Below, piece after piece: positions 9,343 through 18,900 of a stretch of 64,000 nt of DNA (positions are counted from its first letter, which is position 1; each line of letters opens with the position of its first letter). The DNA comes from Peptostreptococcaceae bacterium (GTDB lineage: Bacteria; Bacillota; Clostridia; Peptostreptococcales; Peptostreptococcaceae): NCBI GenBank assembly GCA_902363255.1, contig CABIZO010000002.1:372001-436000 (forward strand), given 5' to 3'. The notes under the pieces were generated by a model, which ran no database searches, had not been told where the DNA came from, and saw only the letters and a list, made by a program, of their open reading frames with translations. Position numbers and translations under genes: made by a program.

Positions 9343-9445
9343 TAAAATTCATAAAAATTTCATATTACTTTCCATTTCTATTCACACAAAAAAAATTGTA
9401 TAGTGTAATATATAGATAGGAAGAAATAAATTTAGGAGGATCCAA

Positions 9446-10558
9446 ATGTCTCAAGATAAACCAAAGAAAGAAAATGATAACATGGATAATGTTAAAACTA
9501 CAGAAGAGACTGTAGATCATTCACATAAAGAAAATAGTGAAGTAAAAAAAAGTAAATTTAAAAATTTCGTAGATAATAAAAAAAGTAAGACTATTTTATC
9601 TATGTTATTTGTCGCAATTATAGGAATTGGTGCAGGGTTTTATGCTGGAACGGATGTGGGGAGAGGTTTACCTGCTACTCACAAATCTTATACAAAATCA
9701 CAAGTTTTAGCTACTATTGGAGATGTTAAAATAACAGGTGATGATTTTGCAAAAAGGATGGAACCATATTTTTATTATCAAGGTTTAAAGAAATTATCAA
9801 GTGAAGAAATTGAATCACAAGAAGCTAGTACAATAAACTATATGACAAATTTAGAAGCATTATATAAAGCTGGAACAGAAGAAAAAATTACAGTAACTAA
9901 TGATGAAATAGAAAGTACCTATTCTTCAACAATGTCATCAATTGTATCATCATTCAATTTAACTGAAGATGAGTTCTTAAAGAAATTTGAGTTGACTAAA
10001 GATTATGTTAAAAGAAGCTTAAAAAAAGAAATGATAGCTACTCAATATTTACAAGATAATTCTGAAGTAAGTGAGAAAGAAGCAAAAAATTATTACAATA
10101 ATAATAAAGAAGATTTCTTTGAAATAAGAGCCTCTCATATTTTAATAAGTAATTATGATGAAGATGGTAATGAAGTAAGTGGTGATCAAAAGAAAGAAAA
10201 TAAAGAATTAGCAGAAAAATTATTGAAAAGAGCTTTAAATGGAGAGAGCTTTGATAACTTAGCTTTAGAAAATACTGATGACACATATACTGCTAGTAGT
10301 GGTGGTGATTTAGGATATTTCAGTAAAGGAGAAATGGATGAGGATTTTGAAGATGCAGCATTTTCTCTAAAAGTTGATGAAATTTACCCTGAAGTTGTAG
10401 AGACTAATTATGGATATCATGTTATTAAGAAGACAGGAGAACAATATAGTGATTTTAATGATATTAAAGATTCTCTTATAGATAGTTTAAGTAGCAATAA
10501 GCAAAGTATATTACTACAAGATGCTTTGGAAAAATATGATGTAAAATTAAATATGTAA
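9446..10558 (+). CDS. Membrane-anchored parvulin-type peptidyl-prolyl isomerase (PrsA-like foldase)
   Basis: This 370-residue protein starts with a charged cytoplasmic segment, then has one signal-anchor helix (~48-66) and an extracellular part. That part holds a SurA-N-like helical region (~80-215) and a parvulin domain (~227-330, from ASHILISN to YGYHVIKKT). It probably helps secreted proteins fold outside the membrane. B. subtilis PrsA is a lipoprotein, but no lipobox Cys is visible here, so anchoring is by the helix. The ribosome site is TAGGAGG. A strong terminator follows, so it is probably monocistronic. Confidence 0.88.
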   Translation: MSQDKPKKENDNMDNVKTTEETVDHSHKENSEVKKSKFKNFVDNKKSKTILSMLFVAIIGIGAGFYAGTDVGRGLPATHKSYTKSQVLATIGDVKITGDDFAKRMEPYFYYQGLKKLSSEEIESQEASTINYMTNLEALYKAGTEEKITVTNDEIESTYSSTMSSIVSSFNLTEDEFLKKFELTKDYVKRSLKKEMIATQYLQDNSEVSEKEAKNYYNNNKEDFFEIRASHILISNYDEDGNEVSGDQKKENKELAEKLLKRALNGESFDNLALENTDDTYTASSGGDLGYFSKGEMDEDFEDAAFSLKVDEIYPEVVETNYGYHVIKKTGEQYSDFNDIKDSLIDSLSSNKQSILLQDALEKYDVKLNM

Positions 10559-10594
10559 ATTTTGATGTTATACAATCAAAAATATATGGTTATT

Positions 10595-10626
10595 AAGAGC
10601 TCCTTTTTTATGAAGGAGCTTTTATT
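10595..10626 (+). terminator. Terminator of the parvulin gene
   Basis: AGCTCCTT and AAGGAGCT form an 8-bp stem followed by TTTTA. Confidence 0.85.
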
Positions 10627-10683
10627 GATAAAATCTAATAATTTTGGTATTATTATTGTGTATTATAAAGGGAGGGGTTTTAT

Positions 10684-11028
10684 ATGATAATAAGAAAATC
10701 ACAAATTAGAACAGATGAGTCTAATTTAAGAGATGGTAAAGGACTAGTTAAAAGGGAATTTATTGTTGAAGGTGACGACTTAAGGGGAAAGGCAAAACTA
10801 TTTTCAAAAATAACTATACCAGCAGGAAACTCTATAGGTATGCATGATCATGTTGACGATTTTGAAATTTACTACATATTAAAAGGTAAAGGTAAAGTTT
10901 TAGACAATGATGAGTTTGTGGAAGTAAATGAAGGCGATGCCATATATACTGCTGATGGAAACAAACACTATATAGAGAACATAGGAAATGAAGATTTAGA
11001 ATTTATAGCTGTTGTAATAAATGAGTAA
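10684..11028 (+). CDS. Cupin domain protein
   Basis: This small 114-residue single cupin has the two typical motifs. Motif 1 is GMHDHVDDFEIYYILKGKG with its His and Glu metal ligands. Motif 2 is around EGDAIYTADGNKHYIEN with its His. Such proteins bind a metal and act as isomerases, dioxygenases or sensors; no substrate can be named from sequence. It has its own GGGAGGGG ribosome site and its own terminator, so it is an isolated gene. Confidence 0.88.
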   Translation: MIIRKSQIRTDESNLRDGKGLVKREFIVEGDDLRGKAKLFSKITIPAGNSIGMHDHVDDFEIYYILKGKGKVLDNDEFVEVNEGDAIYTADGNKHYIENIGNEDLEFIAVVINE

Positions 11029-11030
11029 TA

Positions 11031-11060
11031 AGAAACTCTAGGATATTCCTAGAGTTTTTT
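11031..11060 (+). terminator. Terminator of the cupin gene
   Basis: AAACTCTAGGA and TCCTAGAGTTT form a near-perfect 11-bp stem with a 3-base loop, followed by a T-run. Confidence 0.88.
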
Positions 11061-11151
11061 ATTCTGGATATAGTTTTCACTGACATGTGATAAAATTTTA
11101 TTATCATATATTAAAGAATTTTAAAGTTTAAATATACATTTTTAAAAAAAA

Positions 11152-11160
11152 TGTTATAAT
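11152..11160 (+). promoter_or_regulatory. Extended -10 promoter element before the TPR-like gene
   Basis: TGTTATAAT (TG-N-TATAAT) is a perfect extended -10. No good -35 lies 17 bp upstream. It lies 40 bp before the ATG at 11200. Confidence 0.5.
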
Positions 11161-11199
11161 AGTAAATAGTGTTATTTTAATATAGTATGGAGGATTTAA

Positions 11200-12267
11200 A
11201 TGAGCAATACGAAATCACAAATAAAAGATATAATAATGGATTTCTCAAATGAAAACTTAAATAGCGATTTTACACAAAAGAGTACGGAAATCCTAGACAG
11301 ATTAGAAGGTGCAAATGCAGAAATATTAGGGACTTCAAGAACTGATATATGGGCTGCTTCTATATTAAACATAGTGTTAGATATGAACGGAGTATTTAAC
11401 AAAAAACATTCAATGTACATGACTAAGAAAGATTTCTCTCAAAAAATAGGTGTATCAGCAGGGACGATAAAAAATAAAGCGGAAGCTGTTAAAGAAATCT
11501 TAAAATTAGAAGAAAAAGATGAATCAGTGATAATATCTTCTACTAATGATACGACTGAAAACGTAGAAGAAAAAGAAGTAGTAGCCAAAGAAGAAGTAGC
11601 AGCAACTACTGAAGCACCAGTTAAAGAAGTTAAAGACGAAAAACAAAAAATGTATCAAGACTTCATGAAGTTAGCTCATGAATCTGATGATTTCCAAGTT
11701 AAAGTTGAAAACTTTGAAAATGCTATAAAAGTAGCAGTAGAAATGATAGATAATAACGGCGAAGTTATATACTGGGAAGATGAAGTAACAAAACCATATA
11801 TGATAGCGTTACAAGATTTAGGAAACTTATTTAATGATAATAAAGATTATAATTCTGCTAAAAAAGTATATGAATTATTATTAAATTTAAACCCACTAGA
11901 TCATCAAGGAATAAGATATAAATTAATAAATATACTTATAGAAAAAAATGATAGAAAAGAAATAAATGATTTATTTGCAAGATATAAAGATGATAAAACT
12001 GCAATATGGTCATATAGTAAAGTTTTATACTACTACAAAAACAACAATATATTTATGGCTAAAGATGCATTAAAAAATGCAGTTAATAGTAATAAATATA
12101 TAGCATTAAAATTAATAAAATGGACTGCTTTCATGCAAATGTCAGGAGTATATATAAATCCTGTATTATTCAATGAAGCAAACTACTACTGTGAAGAGTC
12201 AATAAATTTATGGAAGAAAACTAAAGGTTCTATAGATTGGTTATTAAAAAATGTATTAAAAAAATAA
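11200..12267 (+). CDS. DUF6398-like N-terminal domain with TPR-like C-terminal helices, unknown function
   Basis: This 355-residue cytosolic protein has three parts. Residues ~20-100 form a helical domain (DIWAASILNIVLD, then FSQKIGVSAGTIKNKAEAVKEI) that resembles cyclin-fold/HTH or DUF6398-type modules. Residues ~105-150 are an acidic, low-complexity linker. Residues ~150-350 resemble tetratricopeptide (ST7-like) helices (e.g. YNSAKKVYELLLNLNPLDHQG). The second helix of the HTH-like part suggests nucleic acid binding, but this is inference. The gene has a GGAGG site, an extended -10 promoter and a strong terminator, so it stands alone. Confidence 0.55.
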   Translation: MSNTKSQIKDIIMDFSNENLNSDFTQKSTEILDRLEGANAEILGTSRTDIWAASILNIVLDMNGVFNKKHSMYMTKKDFSQKIGVSAGTIKNKAEAVKEILKLEEKDESVIISSTNDTTENVEEKEVVAKEEVAATTEAPVKEVKDEKQKMYQDFMKLAHESDDFQVKVENFENAIKVAVEMIDNNGEVIYWEDEVTKPYMIALQDLGNLFNDNKDYNSAKKVYELLLNLNPLDHQGIRYKLINILIEKNDRKEINDLFARYKDDKTAIWSYSKVLYYYKNNNIFMAKDALKNAVNSNKYIALKLIKWTAFMQMSGVYINPVLFNEANYYCEESINLWKKTKGSIDWLLKNVLKK

Positions 12268-12297
12268 GGCTGTGATTATACAGCCTTATTTTTTTTG
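12262..12297 (+). terminator. Terminator after the TPR-like gene
   Basis: ATAAGGCTGT and ACAGCCTTAT form a 10-bp stem followed by eight T. The stop codon overlaps the stem. Confidence 0.9.
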
Positions 12298-12330
12298 CAA
12301 TGGATCTATCTGTATCATAGAAAGATATAT

Positions 12331-12428
12331 CATTGACGCATGAAGTGCTTCGCCGACACGTCGCTCAGGCAAAGCGAATCTTTAAGCAACGGACGAAGTC
12401 GTTGGCGCCATGAGCAGAGCGAATTTTA
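12331..12428 (-). repeat. GC-rich modular interspersed repeat, copy A (modules S-Q)
   Basis: This ~95-bp GC-rich block sits in AT-rich DNA. Module S (12341-12378) contains GCTTCGCCGACACGTCGCTC, which folds as CGAC-AC-GTCG inside GCTTCGCC/GGC(A)AAGC arms. Module Q (~12382-12425) contains CAACGGAC-GAA-GTCGTTG, a hairpin with one bulge. Both modules end in GCGAAT(Y)TT(T)A. The distal end supplies the TTA at 12426-12428 that is the reverse complement of the TAA stop of the adjacent leftward permease gene. Confidence 0.85.
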
Positions 12429-13475
12429 TATATCAAGTTTTAAATCACCAGGTTTTATTAAATTCTTACTTCTCATAAATTTCGCTATAATAAGAGTTAT
12501 AATAGATGGCAAAATAAAATGAAGAAGTAAAATTCCTATCCACATCATAGAACCACCTTTACCAGCAGCTTCCATAGCTGTGACTGTACCAAACTGACCT
12601 ACTAAGCCACAAGTACCCATACCAGAACCTATAGGGATATTCTCCATTTTAAATACAGTAGTTGATAATGGTCCAATAATAGCTGAAGCTAATGTTGGAG
12701 GTATCCAAATTTTCCAATTCTTTATTATATTAGACATTTGTAACATGGAAGTTCCTATTCCTTGTGCGAATAATCCTCCCATACCATTTTCTTTATAACT
12801 CATTACTGCAAAACCAATCATTTGGCAACAGCAACCTACTGTAGCAGCTCCTCCAGCTAGTCCACTAAGTTCTAACATTATACAAATAGCAGCACTACTT
12901 ATTGGTAGAGTTAAGGCTATTCCAACTAATACGGCTACTAAAGCACCCATAAATATAGGTTGCATTTCAGTCGCTTTCATAATTAAGTTTCCGAATGTAG
13001 TCATAAATGCAGATACAGCAGGACCAGTGAATTGTGCAACCCAAACTCCGACTAAAATAGTTACAGCAGGAGTTACTAATATATCAATTTTTGTTTCTTT
13101 TGAAACCATTTTACCAAATTCCACAGCAAAGATAGTTGCTATAAAGGCTCCAACAGGTCCTCCTAATTCATTTCCACAAGCTCCAACTAAAGCACAAGAA
13201 AACATAACTAAAGGAGGGGCTTGAAGTCCATAAGCAATGGCAACAGCAATTGCAGGTCCTGTAACTTGTTTTGCCAATGGATTTATTACATCTGTGAATA
13301 AACTGATTCCAAATTTATCTCCTAAAGTATTGAAAATCGTACCTATTAATAAAGAAGCAAAAAGACCAAGAGCCATATAGCTTAAGGCATCAATTAAATA
13401 TCTTTGTACCGATATTTCAATATTTTTATCTTTAGCGAATTGTTTTATACTTCGTCTACTTTTAACTTTCCCCAT
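12426..13475 (-). CDS. PTS-IIC-like membrane permease (PTS_EIIC_2 family)
   Basis: This 349-residue, mostly hydrophobic protein has ~9-10 membrane segments and Gly-rich loops (GACGNELGGPVGAFIA, GGAATVGCCCQMIGF, GSGMGTCGLVGQFGT). It matches the family annotated as PTS sugar transporter subunit IIC (PTS_EIIC_2). No EIIA or EIIB gene is adjacent, so phosphotransfer-coupled transport is unproven. I place the start at ATG 13475 with GAAGGGAG upstream; the longer ORF has an unlikely 22-residue extension. The stop codon lies at the edge of the modular repeat, so the C-terminus may have been altered by repeat insertion. Confidence 0.75.
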   Translation of the reverse strand: MGKVKSRRSIKQFAKDKNIEISVQRYLIDALSYMALGLFASLLIGTIFNTLGDKFGISLFTDVINPLAKQVTGPAIAVAIAYGLQAPPLVMFSCALVGACGNELGGPVGAFIATIFAVEFGKMVSKETKIDILVTPAVTILVGVWVAQFTGPAVSAFMTTFGNLIMKATEMQPIFMGALVAVLVGIALTLPISSAAICIMLELSGLAGGAATVGCCCQMIGFAVMSYKENGMGGLFAQGIGTSMLQMSNIIKNWKIWIPPTLASAIIGPLSTTVFKMENIPIGSGMGTCGLVGQFGTVTAMEAAGKGGSMMWIGILLLHFILPSIITLIIAKFMRSKNLIKPGDLKLDI

Positions 13476-13824
13476 TATAAATCTCCCTTCAACAAAAATC
13501 ACCTTTACAACTATTATAGTTAGTTTCATTTTTATATACAAATATTATTAATAATTTAACATAAAAATCTTTAGTTTTAAAAAACGTAATAATGATAATA
13601 ATTGAAATATAGAAGATAAAGTAGAGAATTGCTATTATATATAATAAAATAAACAATGAAAATAATAAGTTTTAATAACTTAATTTGGATTAATTTGAAA
13701 GAATATTTATTTAATTTTTTACAGGGATTTATATCTAAAATAAATAATAATTATAGTAAATAAATTTTTTATTTTAGGACATATTAGACCAAATAAATTA
13801 TTTCTATTTAAAAGGAGGGTGGAG
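13476..13824. other. AT-rich intergenic region
   Basis: This ~350-bp stretch lies between two divergent genes. I see only very AT-rich sequence and the AAAGGAGG ribosome site (13811-13818) of the next gene. No RNA structure, ORF or confident promoter was found. It probably holds promoters for both genes. Confidence 0.5.
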
Positions 13825-15237
13825 ATGAAAAAGATTGATAAAGATAAAAGAATTATATTGATAGTTGTACTTCTCCCTCTATTATTTTTTGTCCAGTTTT
13901 ATCTTTTTAAGTATGGATTAATATCACCTATGATTAAGGGTGTAAATATTAAGATAATAGAAGGAGAGTATATACAAGATATAGATAAATACGTAGTCAA
14001 ACTGGGAGATAGTGTAGTATTATCACCAGGAGATTACATTAAGATTCCTCAATATGCCAAAGATCCAAAAATAAAATTTAGAATTTTAGATAATACAAAA
14101 ACTATAGAACTTAAAGATAATAGTCAGAAAGAAGAAAATACAGTAATACTAAATGCCCTTAAGACTGGATATACTTCTGTGGCAATTATTAAAAATTCTA
14201 GGGTATTGCAAAAAGTTACGATTAGAGTAGTAGATCCATCGGTAGAAGATTTAAATATATCAGTAGAAGGTAGATTAAAGTATGTTGGTGACGAAGCAGA
14301 AATTACTAGTTCTGTAGAAGTTGATTATAAGGGATTTAATAATACTTATGATGTAACATATGAAAGTTCAAATGAAAATGTATTAAAAGTAATTGATAGT
14401 AAAATAAAAGCCGTTGGAGTTGGAAAAGCAACTATATATGCAAAATCAAAGGATAAGGTGGAGGCTATACGATATACTATAGTGGCAAAAGTTAAAGGTA
14501 TTGAAATAGATAGTAATTTTGAAATTGTAGTAGGAGAAGCTATCAAATTAAAACCAAAGATAATTACACAACCAAAGAATTTAATAGCTCCGAAGATTTC
14601 TTATAAATTTTCTCAATCTAAGTTACCTGTTGAAAGGGCGGTAACATTTGAAGATGATGGAACCATAGTAGGAATAAGACAAGGTAGTGAGCAAATAACA
14701 ATCAGTTGTGGTGAAGGAGAAAATAAGAGAATAGAAGTTGTAACTATAATAGTGAAAGAAGGAAATCTAGAAAATAGCATGATAAGAAACTTGTTATCAA
14801 AATATATAATAGAAGAAAATAAGCTCAAAATAGCATTAAGTTGGGATATATTAAATGGTGCAACAAATTATGATATCTATATTAAAGATGATTTAAATAG
14901 TAATACAGGCTTCGAACTATATAAATCTATTACACAAGAAGAATTTTTAAAAAATTCAAAGATCATAATTAGCTTAGATTTGGAAGAGAGTATAAGTGAA
15001 ATTTCATATGAAATTTATGTAGTTGGAAGAAATGAAGAAGGCACATCAAAACCAAGTAATATTGAAAGTATAAAAGATACAATTACAAAAGATGAAGAAA
15101 AACCAGATGACAATGATGACAATGATGATAATAACGATAATGATGATAATAATGATGATAGTGAGAATGAAGATAATGTAAATGATAATGATAAGCAAGA
15201 GGAGAATGAAGAAGAATCAGACCAAAATCAAACTTAA
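13825..15237 (+). CDS. Surface protein with Ig-like (Big_2) repeats and acidic D/N/E tail
   Basis: This 470-residue protein has an N-terminal signal anchor (~10-28, ILIVVLLPLLFFVQFYLF). At least two or three bacterial Ig-like regions follow (e.g. around YESSNENVLKVIDSKIKAVGVGKATIYAKS and DGTIVGIRQGSEQITISCG), then a fibronectin-III-like stretch (~335-420). The last ~45 residues are almost only Asp, Asn and Glu. The start is ATG 13825, 6 bases after AAAGGAGG, not the upstream GTG. It is probably exposed on the cell or forespore surface; its partner is unknown. It is followed by a small gene, then by the cspBA-cspC germination genes. Confidence 0.75.
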   Translation: MKKIDKDKRIILIVVLLPLLFFVQFYLFKYGLISPMIKGVNIKIIEGEYIQDIDKYVVKLGDSVVLSPGDYIKIPQYAKDPKIKFRILDNTKTIELKDNSQKEENTVILNALKTGYTSVAIIKNSRVLQKVTIRVVDPSVEDLNISVEGRLKYVGDEAEITSSVEVDYKGFNNTYDVTYESSNENVLKVIDSKIKAVGVGKATIYAKSKDKVEAIRYTIVAKVKGIEIDSNFEIVVGEAIKLKPKIITQPKNLIAPKISYKFSQSKLPVERAVTFEDDGTIVGIRQGSEQITISCGEGENKRIEVVTIIVKEGNLENSMIRNLLSKYIIEENKLKIALSWDILNGATNYDIYIKDDLNSNTGFELYKSITQEEFLKNSKIIISLDLEESISEISYEIYVVGRNEEGTSKPSNIESIKDTITKDEEKPDDNDDNDDNNDNDDNNDDSENEDNVNDNDKQEENEEESDQNQT

Positions 15238-15302
15238 TTTACTCATAATATATATTTTTTTTAATATATTATAGTAAAAAGAATGATTAGGGGAGAATTA
15301 TA

Positions 15303-15512
15303 TTGGAAAGAAGAGCTAAAAGAATTAATGAAATATCTAAAAATTTAGCCGAAGAAGCTTATAAGGCATATGCTGGTAAGCGAGATTATAAAAGAGCATT
15401 AGAGATATACTGCTTATTAGCTGAATCCAAATGTGTTCCAAAGGAAATCTCAAATTTCTCTAAAAATATGATGGGTAGGCTTAGTAAAAAAATTGAAGAT
15501 ACCCATCGTTAA
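15303..15512 (+). CDS. Small helical TPR-like protein, unknown function
   Basis: This 69-residue basic, helical protein starts at TTG with AGGGGAG upstream. The middle (EEAYKAYAGKRDYKRALEIYCLL) looks like a single TPR helix pair. No signal peptide or membrane segment is seen. It lies 65 bp after the Ig-like protein gene without a terminator in between and is followed by its own strong terminator, so the two genes may form one unit. Function is not recognised. Confidence 0.65.
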   Translation: MERRAKRINEISKNLAEEAYKAYAGKRDYKRALEIYCLLAESKCVPKEISNFSKNMMGRLSKKIEDTHR

Positions 15513-15514
15513 TT

Positions 15515-15545
15515 AAAAGTCCCATTTAATATGGGGCTTTTTTGT
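15515..15545 (+). terminator. Terminator after the small TPR-like gene
   Basis: AAAGTCCCAT and ATGGGGCTTT form a stem with a loop of about six bases and one G-T pair, followed by a T-run. Confidence 0.85.
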
Positions 15546-15679
15546 TTTTAAAAGATAAGCATATTACAATGGTAATATTTTTTATTCACAAGGAAATTAT
15601 GTTGCTTTTTCAACTGTGGAAAACTTTTAGATCGAAGTATTATCAATGCATCTAAAAAGTAGTAAAAAGTAAATTTTGA

Positions 15680-15820
15680 GAAAGGTCGTTGCCTGAAATT
15701 TCATGGCGCCCACACAGTGGCTTAAAGTGATAAAGAGGATAAATCGTTGACGATATGCTTCTCAATTTTGGCGACATGAAATGTTTTGCCGACACGTCGC
15801 TCAGTCGAAGCGAATTTTTA
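15680..15820. repeat. Modular interspersed repeat, copy B (degenerate Q part plus module S)
   Basis: The right part (15774-15820) is a clear module S: ATGAAATG, TTTTGCC, GACACGTCGCTCAG and CGAAGCGAATTTTTA. The left part (15680-15770) is a diverged GC-rich relative containing GGTCGTTGCC and CATGGCGCC. It lies in the 400-bp gap upstream of cspBA. Unlike copies A and C, it does not touch a stop codon. Confidence 0.75.
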
Positions 15821-15827
15821 TGTTTAT

Positions 15828-15860
15828 ATAATTTATGCTTCTCATATCATCATAAATTAT
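15828..15860 (+). other. Inverted repeat upstream of cspBA
   Basis: ATAATTTATG (15828-15837) and CATAAATTAT (15851-15860) form a perfect 10-bp dyad with a 13-base loop, 53 bp before the cspBA ATG. It could be an operator, an mRNA hairpin, or the edge of repeat copy B. Nothing in the sequence decides this. Confidence 0.5.
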
Positions 15861-15912
15861 TAACCTATTTAATATAATTAAAATAAATTAACCAGGTAAA
15901 AGCCTTTTTATT

Positions 15913-18900
15913 ATGGGGGTGATTCAAGTCGATTATGAAGTAATTGTAAAATATAATGGCAATATTCTTAGATTGGAAAATGAATTAAATGTAAGTGTGG
16001 AAATATTAAGTCCCACATATGCAATTATAACATCTAGCGATCCTAATGAATTCGATAAACTATTAGAGTATAGTGAAATAGAATACGTTGAGAAGCCTTT
16101 TATTTTAGTAACGCAAGATACTCAGAGTTTCTCCAGTACAGGAATAACTAGTTTTAAGGGCAGAACAAACTTAAGTGGTAGAGGTACTATTATTGGGTTG
16201 ATTGACTCAGGAATAGATTATACTCTGCCTATATTTAAAGATCAAAATAACAGATCTAAGATTCTTTATTATTGGGATCAATCCATAACTGGAACTCCAC
16301 CAGAGGGATTTAAAGAGGGAACTCTATATACAAATGAAGATATAAATATGGCTCTAAATGGAGAAAAGAATATACCCATATCAATTACTGCAGCTCATGG
16401 AACTCATGTTGCTGGAATAGCTGCAGGAATTGCAAATGATGCGAATTTAATAGTAGTTAGAGTGGGAAATAGACAGACGGATTATTATTCAAGAAGTACA
16501 GAATTTATGAGAGCTATTAAATTTATATTAGATACAGCAGTAAGTCTTAATATGCCGGTAGCTATAAATATTAGTTATGGAAGTAATGAAGGATCTCATT
16601 TAGGTTTGTCATTATTTGAACAATATATAGATGATATGTGTTTGTATTGGAAAAATAACATTATTGTAGCTGCAGGTAATAATGCTAATAGAGGAGGACA
16701 TCAACGTATACAGTTAGAGAATAATGTAAATCAAGAGGTTGAATTTACTATTGGACAAAATGAAAGGATAATAAATTTAAATATATGGCCTGATTTTACC
16801 GATGAATTTACCTTACAAATAATAAGTCCATCTAATGAGCAGTCTCAAGTATTATCTGAGCAATCTCCTAAAATTATAAATACTATGGGAAGTACTAGCG
16901 TCGTAGGCAATTTTTATCCAATCGAGCCTTATTCTTTAGCAAGAAGAATAACTATACAATTCACTGGAAATCCATATATTAACTCGGGAATATGGAGGTT
17001 AAGATTTGAGCCTAGAAATATAGTAAATGGAAGGGTACAAATGTACCTTCCTACAGCAGAAGGCATTAGTAAAGATACTAGATTTTTATTTCCAACTAGT
17101 ACCTTGACAGTAACAGTGCCCGGAACAGCACCAAGGGTAATAACTGTAGGTAGTTTTAATTCCAGAACTGATACAGTATCTGTATTTTCTGGAAGAGGAG
17201 ACATAGATTTAGGTGTATATAAACCAGATATATTAGCTCCAGGAGAAGATATTATTTCATATCTGCCTGGAGGAAGTACAGGTTCTCTTACAGGAACGAG
17301 TATGGCTACTCCACATGTAACAGGAGTATGTTCTTTATTAATGCAATGGGGAATAGCTGATAGAAATGATCCATTCATGTATTCCCAAAGATTGAAAGCA
17401 TTATTAATAGATAATGCAAGAAGAAGAGAAGGAGTAAGATATCCAACAAATGAGACTGGATATGGATTTTTAGATTTAACTAATATGCAGCTAATTTCAA
17501 CTTCTCAATCTGAACTAGACAGTCTATACAGGGGAAATACAATAAACAATATAAAAGGTAATATGAGTAGACAAATGCAAAGTCATTTAGAAAGGGTATT
17601 TATAATCTTTAATGATGGATTTATTGAGGAAACTAGGAGATTAAATATTGAAGATAAATTTGAACAAGTATCCTTTAATACAGGAATATTAACTACTACA
17701 GGTATAGAGTATAATTTTTTAATTAGATTATTTCAATCACCATATATCATAAGATCTGTAAATCTAGTTGGTATGGTTCCTTTTGGAGAGGCATCTTCTG
17801 GTGTAGAAGGTGGTATAGTAGCAAATGAGGAAATAGGTGTAAACTTTATCAAGAATAATCCCAATTTAAATATTTCAGGTAGAGGAGTTTTAATATGTAT
17901 AGCAGACTCGGGTATAGATTATTTACATGAAGATTTTATAAATGCTGATGGAACAAGTAAAATTTTATATATTTGGGATCAATCTAAAGATGGTAATCCT
18001 CCAGAAGGCTTTTACATTGGCACAGAATATACTAATGAAGATATAAATAATGCAATTAGAAATAATGATAATTCGCTAGTTACAGATGAAGTTGGAACGG
18101 GTACTTTGATTAGTGGAATTTGTGCAGGACTTGGAAGAGGAAATAGACAATATGAAGGAGTAGCACCAGGAGCAGAGTTAATAATTGTAAAACTTAAAAA
18201 AGAAGATGGCTTTACACAGAATATATACCTATATGCAGCAAGACAATATGCCATAAGAAAATCTAATGAGCTTAATATGCCAATTATATTTAATATTTCT
18301 GTAGGAAGTAATTTTCTTGCTGGATATATTAGAGGTATAGTAGAAAATGAAATAAGTTTTTTACATGGCTACTGTGAAGTTGCAGCAGTTGGAAATGAAG
18401 GTAATACAGAGACCCATACATCAGGTATTATAAGTAATAAAGGAGAGATTCAAGAAATTGAATTTGAAATAACAAAAACAGAGGATGAACTACAGCTAGA
18501 TCTTTGGGTAGAGAGACCAGATGAAATTAATGTAAAGATAGTATCTCCTACTGGAGAAGAAAGTAAGAGCCTAAATATAGGGTATTATGTGGTGGTAGAT
18601 GGTTTATTTAATTTTGAAAATACTACTTATAATGTTAACTTTGTTTATCCTACTACTTACTCAGGTCAGCAATTAGCACAAATCTCATTAAGAAATGCAA
18701 CTCCAGGAATATGGAAATTAAGATTAGAAGGTAATTTTATTACTAGTGGTAGGTACAACATATATATGAATAATAGAGCATACTTACAAGAGGGAACACG
18801 ATTTGTAGAACCAGATCCATCATACACAATTAATTATCCAGCAGTGCAAAGGTATTTAATTTCAGTAGGCGCTTATGATTTAAAAAATAGAAATATATGG

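Noticed and set aside
12340..12522. Plus-strand 60-codon frame through the modular repeat and the permease 3' end
   Set aside because: It is a by-product of the repeat sequence, with no ribosome site and no family.
12426..13475. Complete sugar PTS operon
   Set aside because: No EIIA, EIIB or sugar enzyme genes are adjacent; only the IIC-like permease is present.
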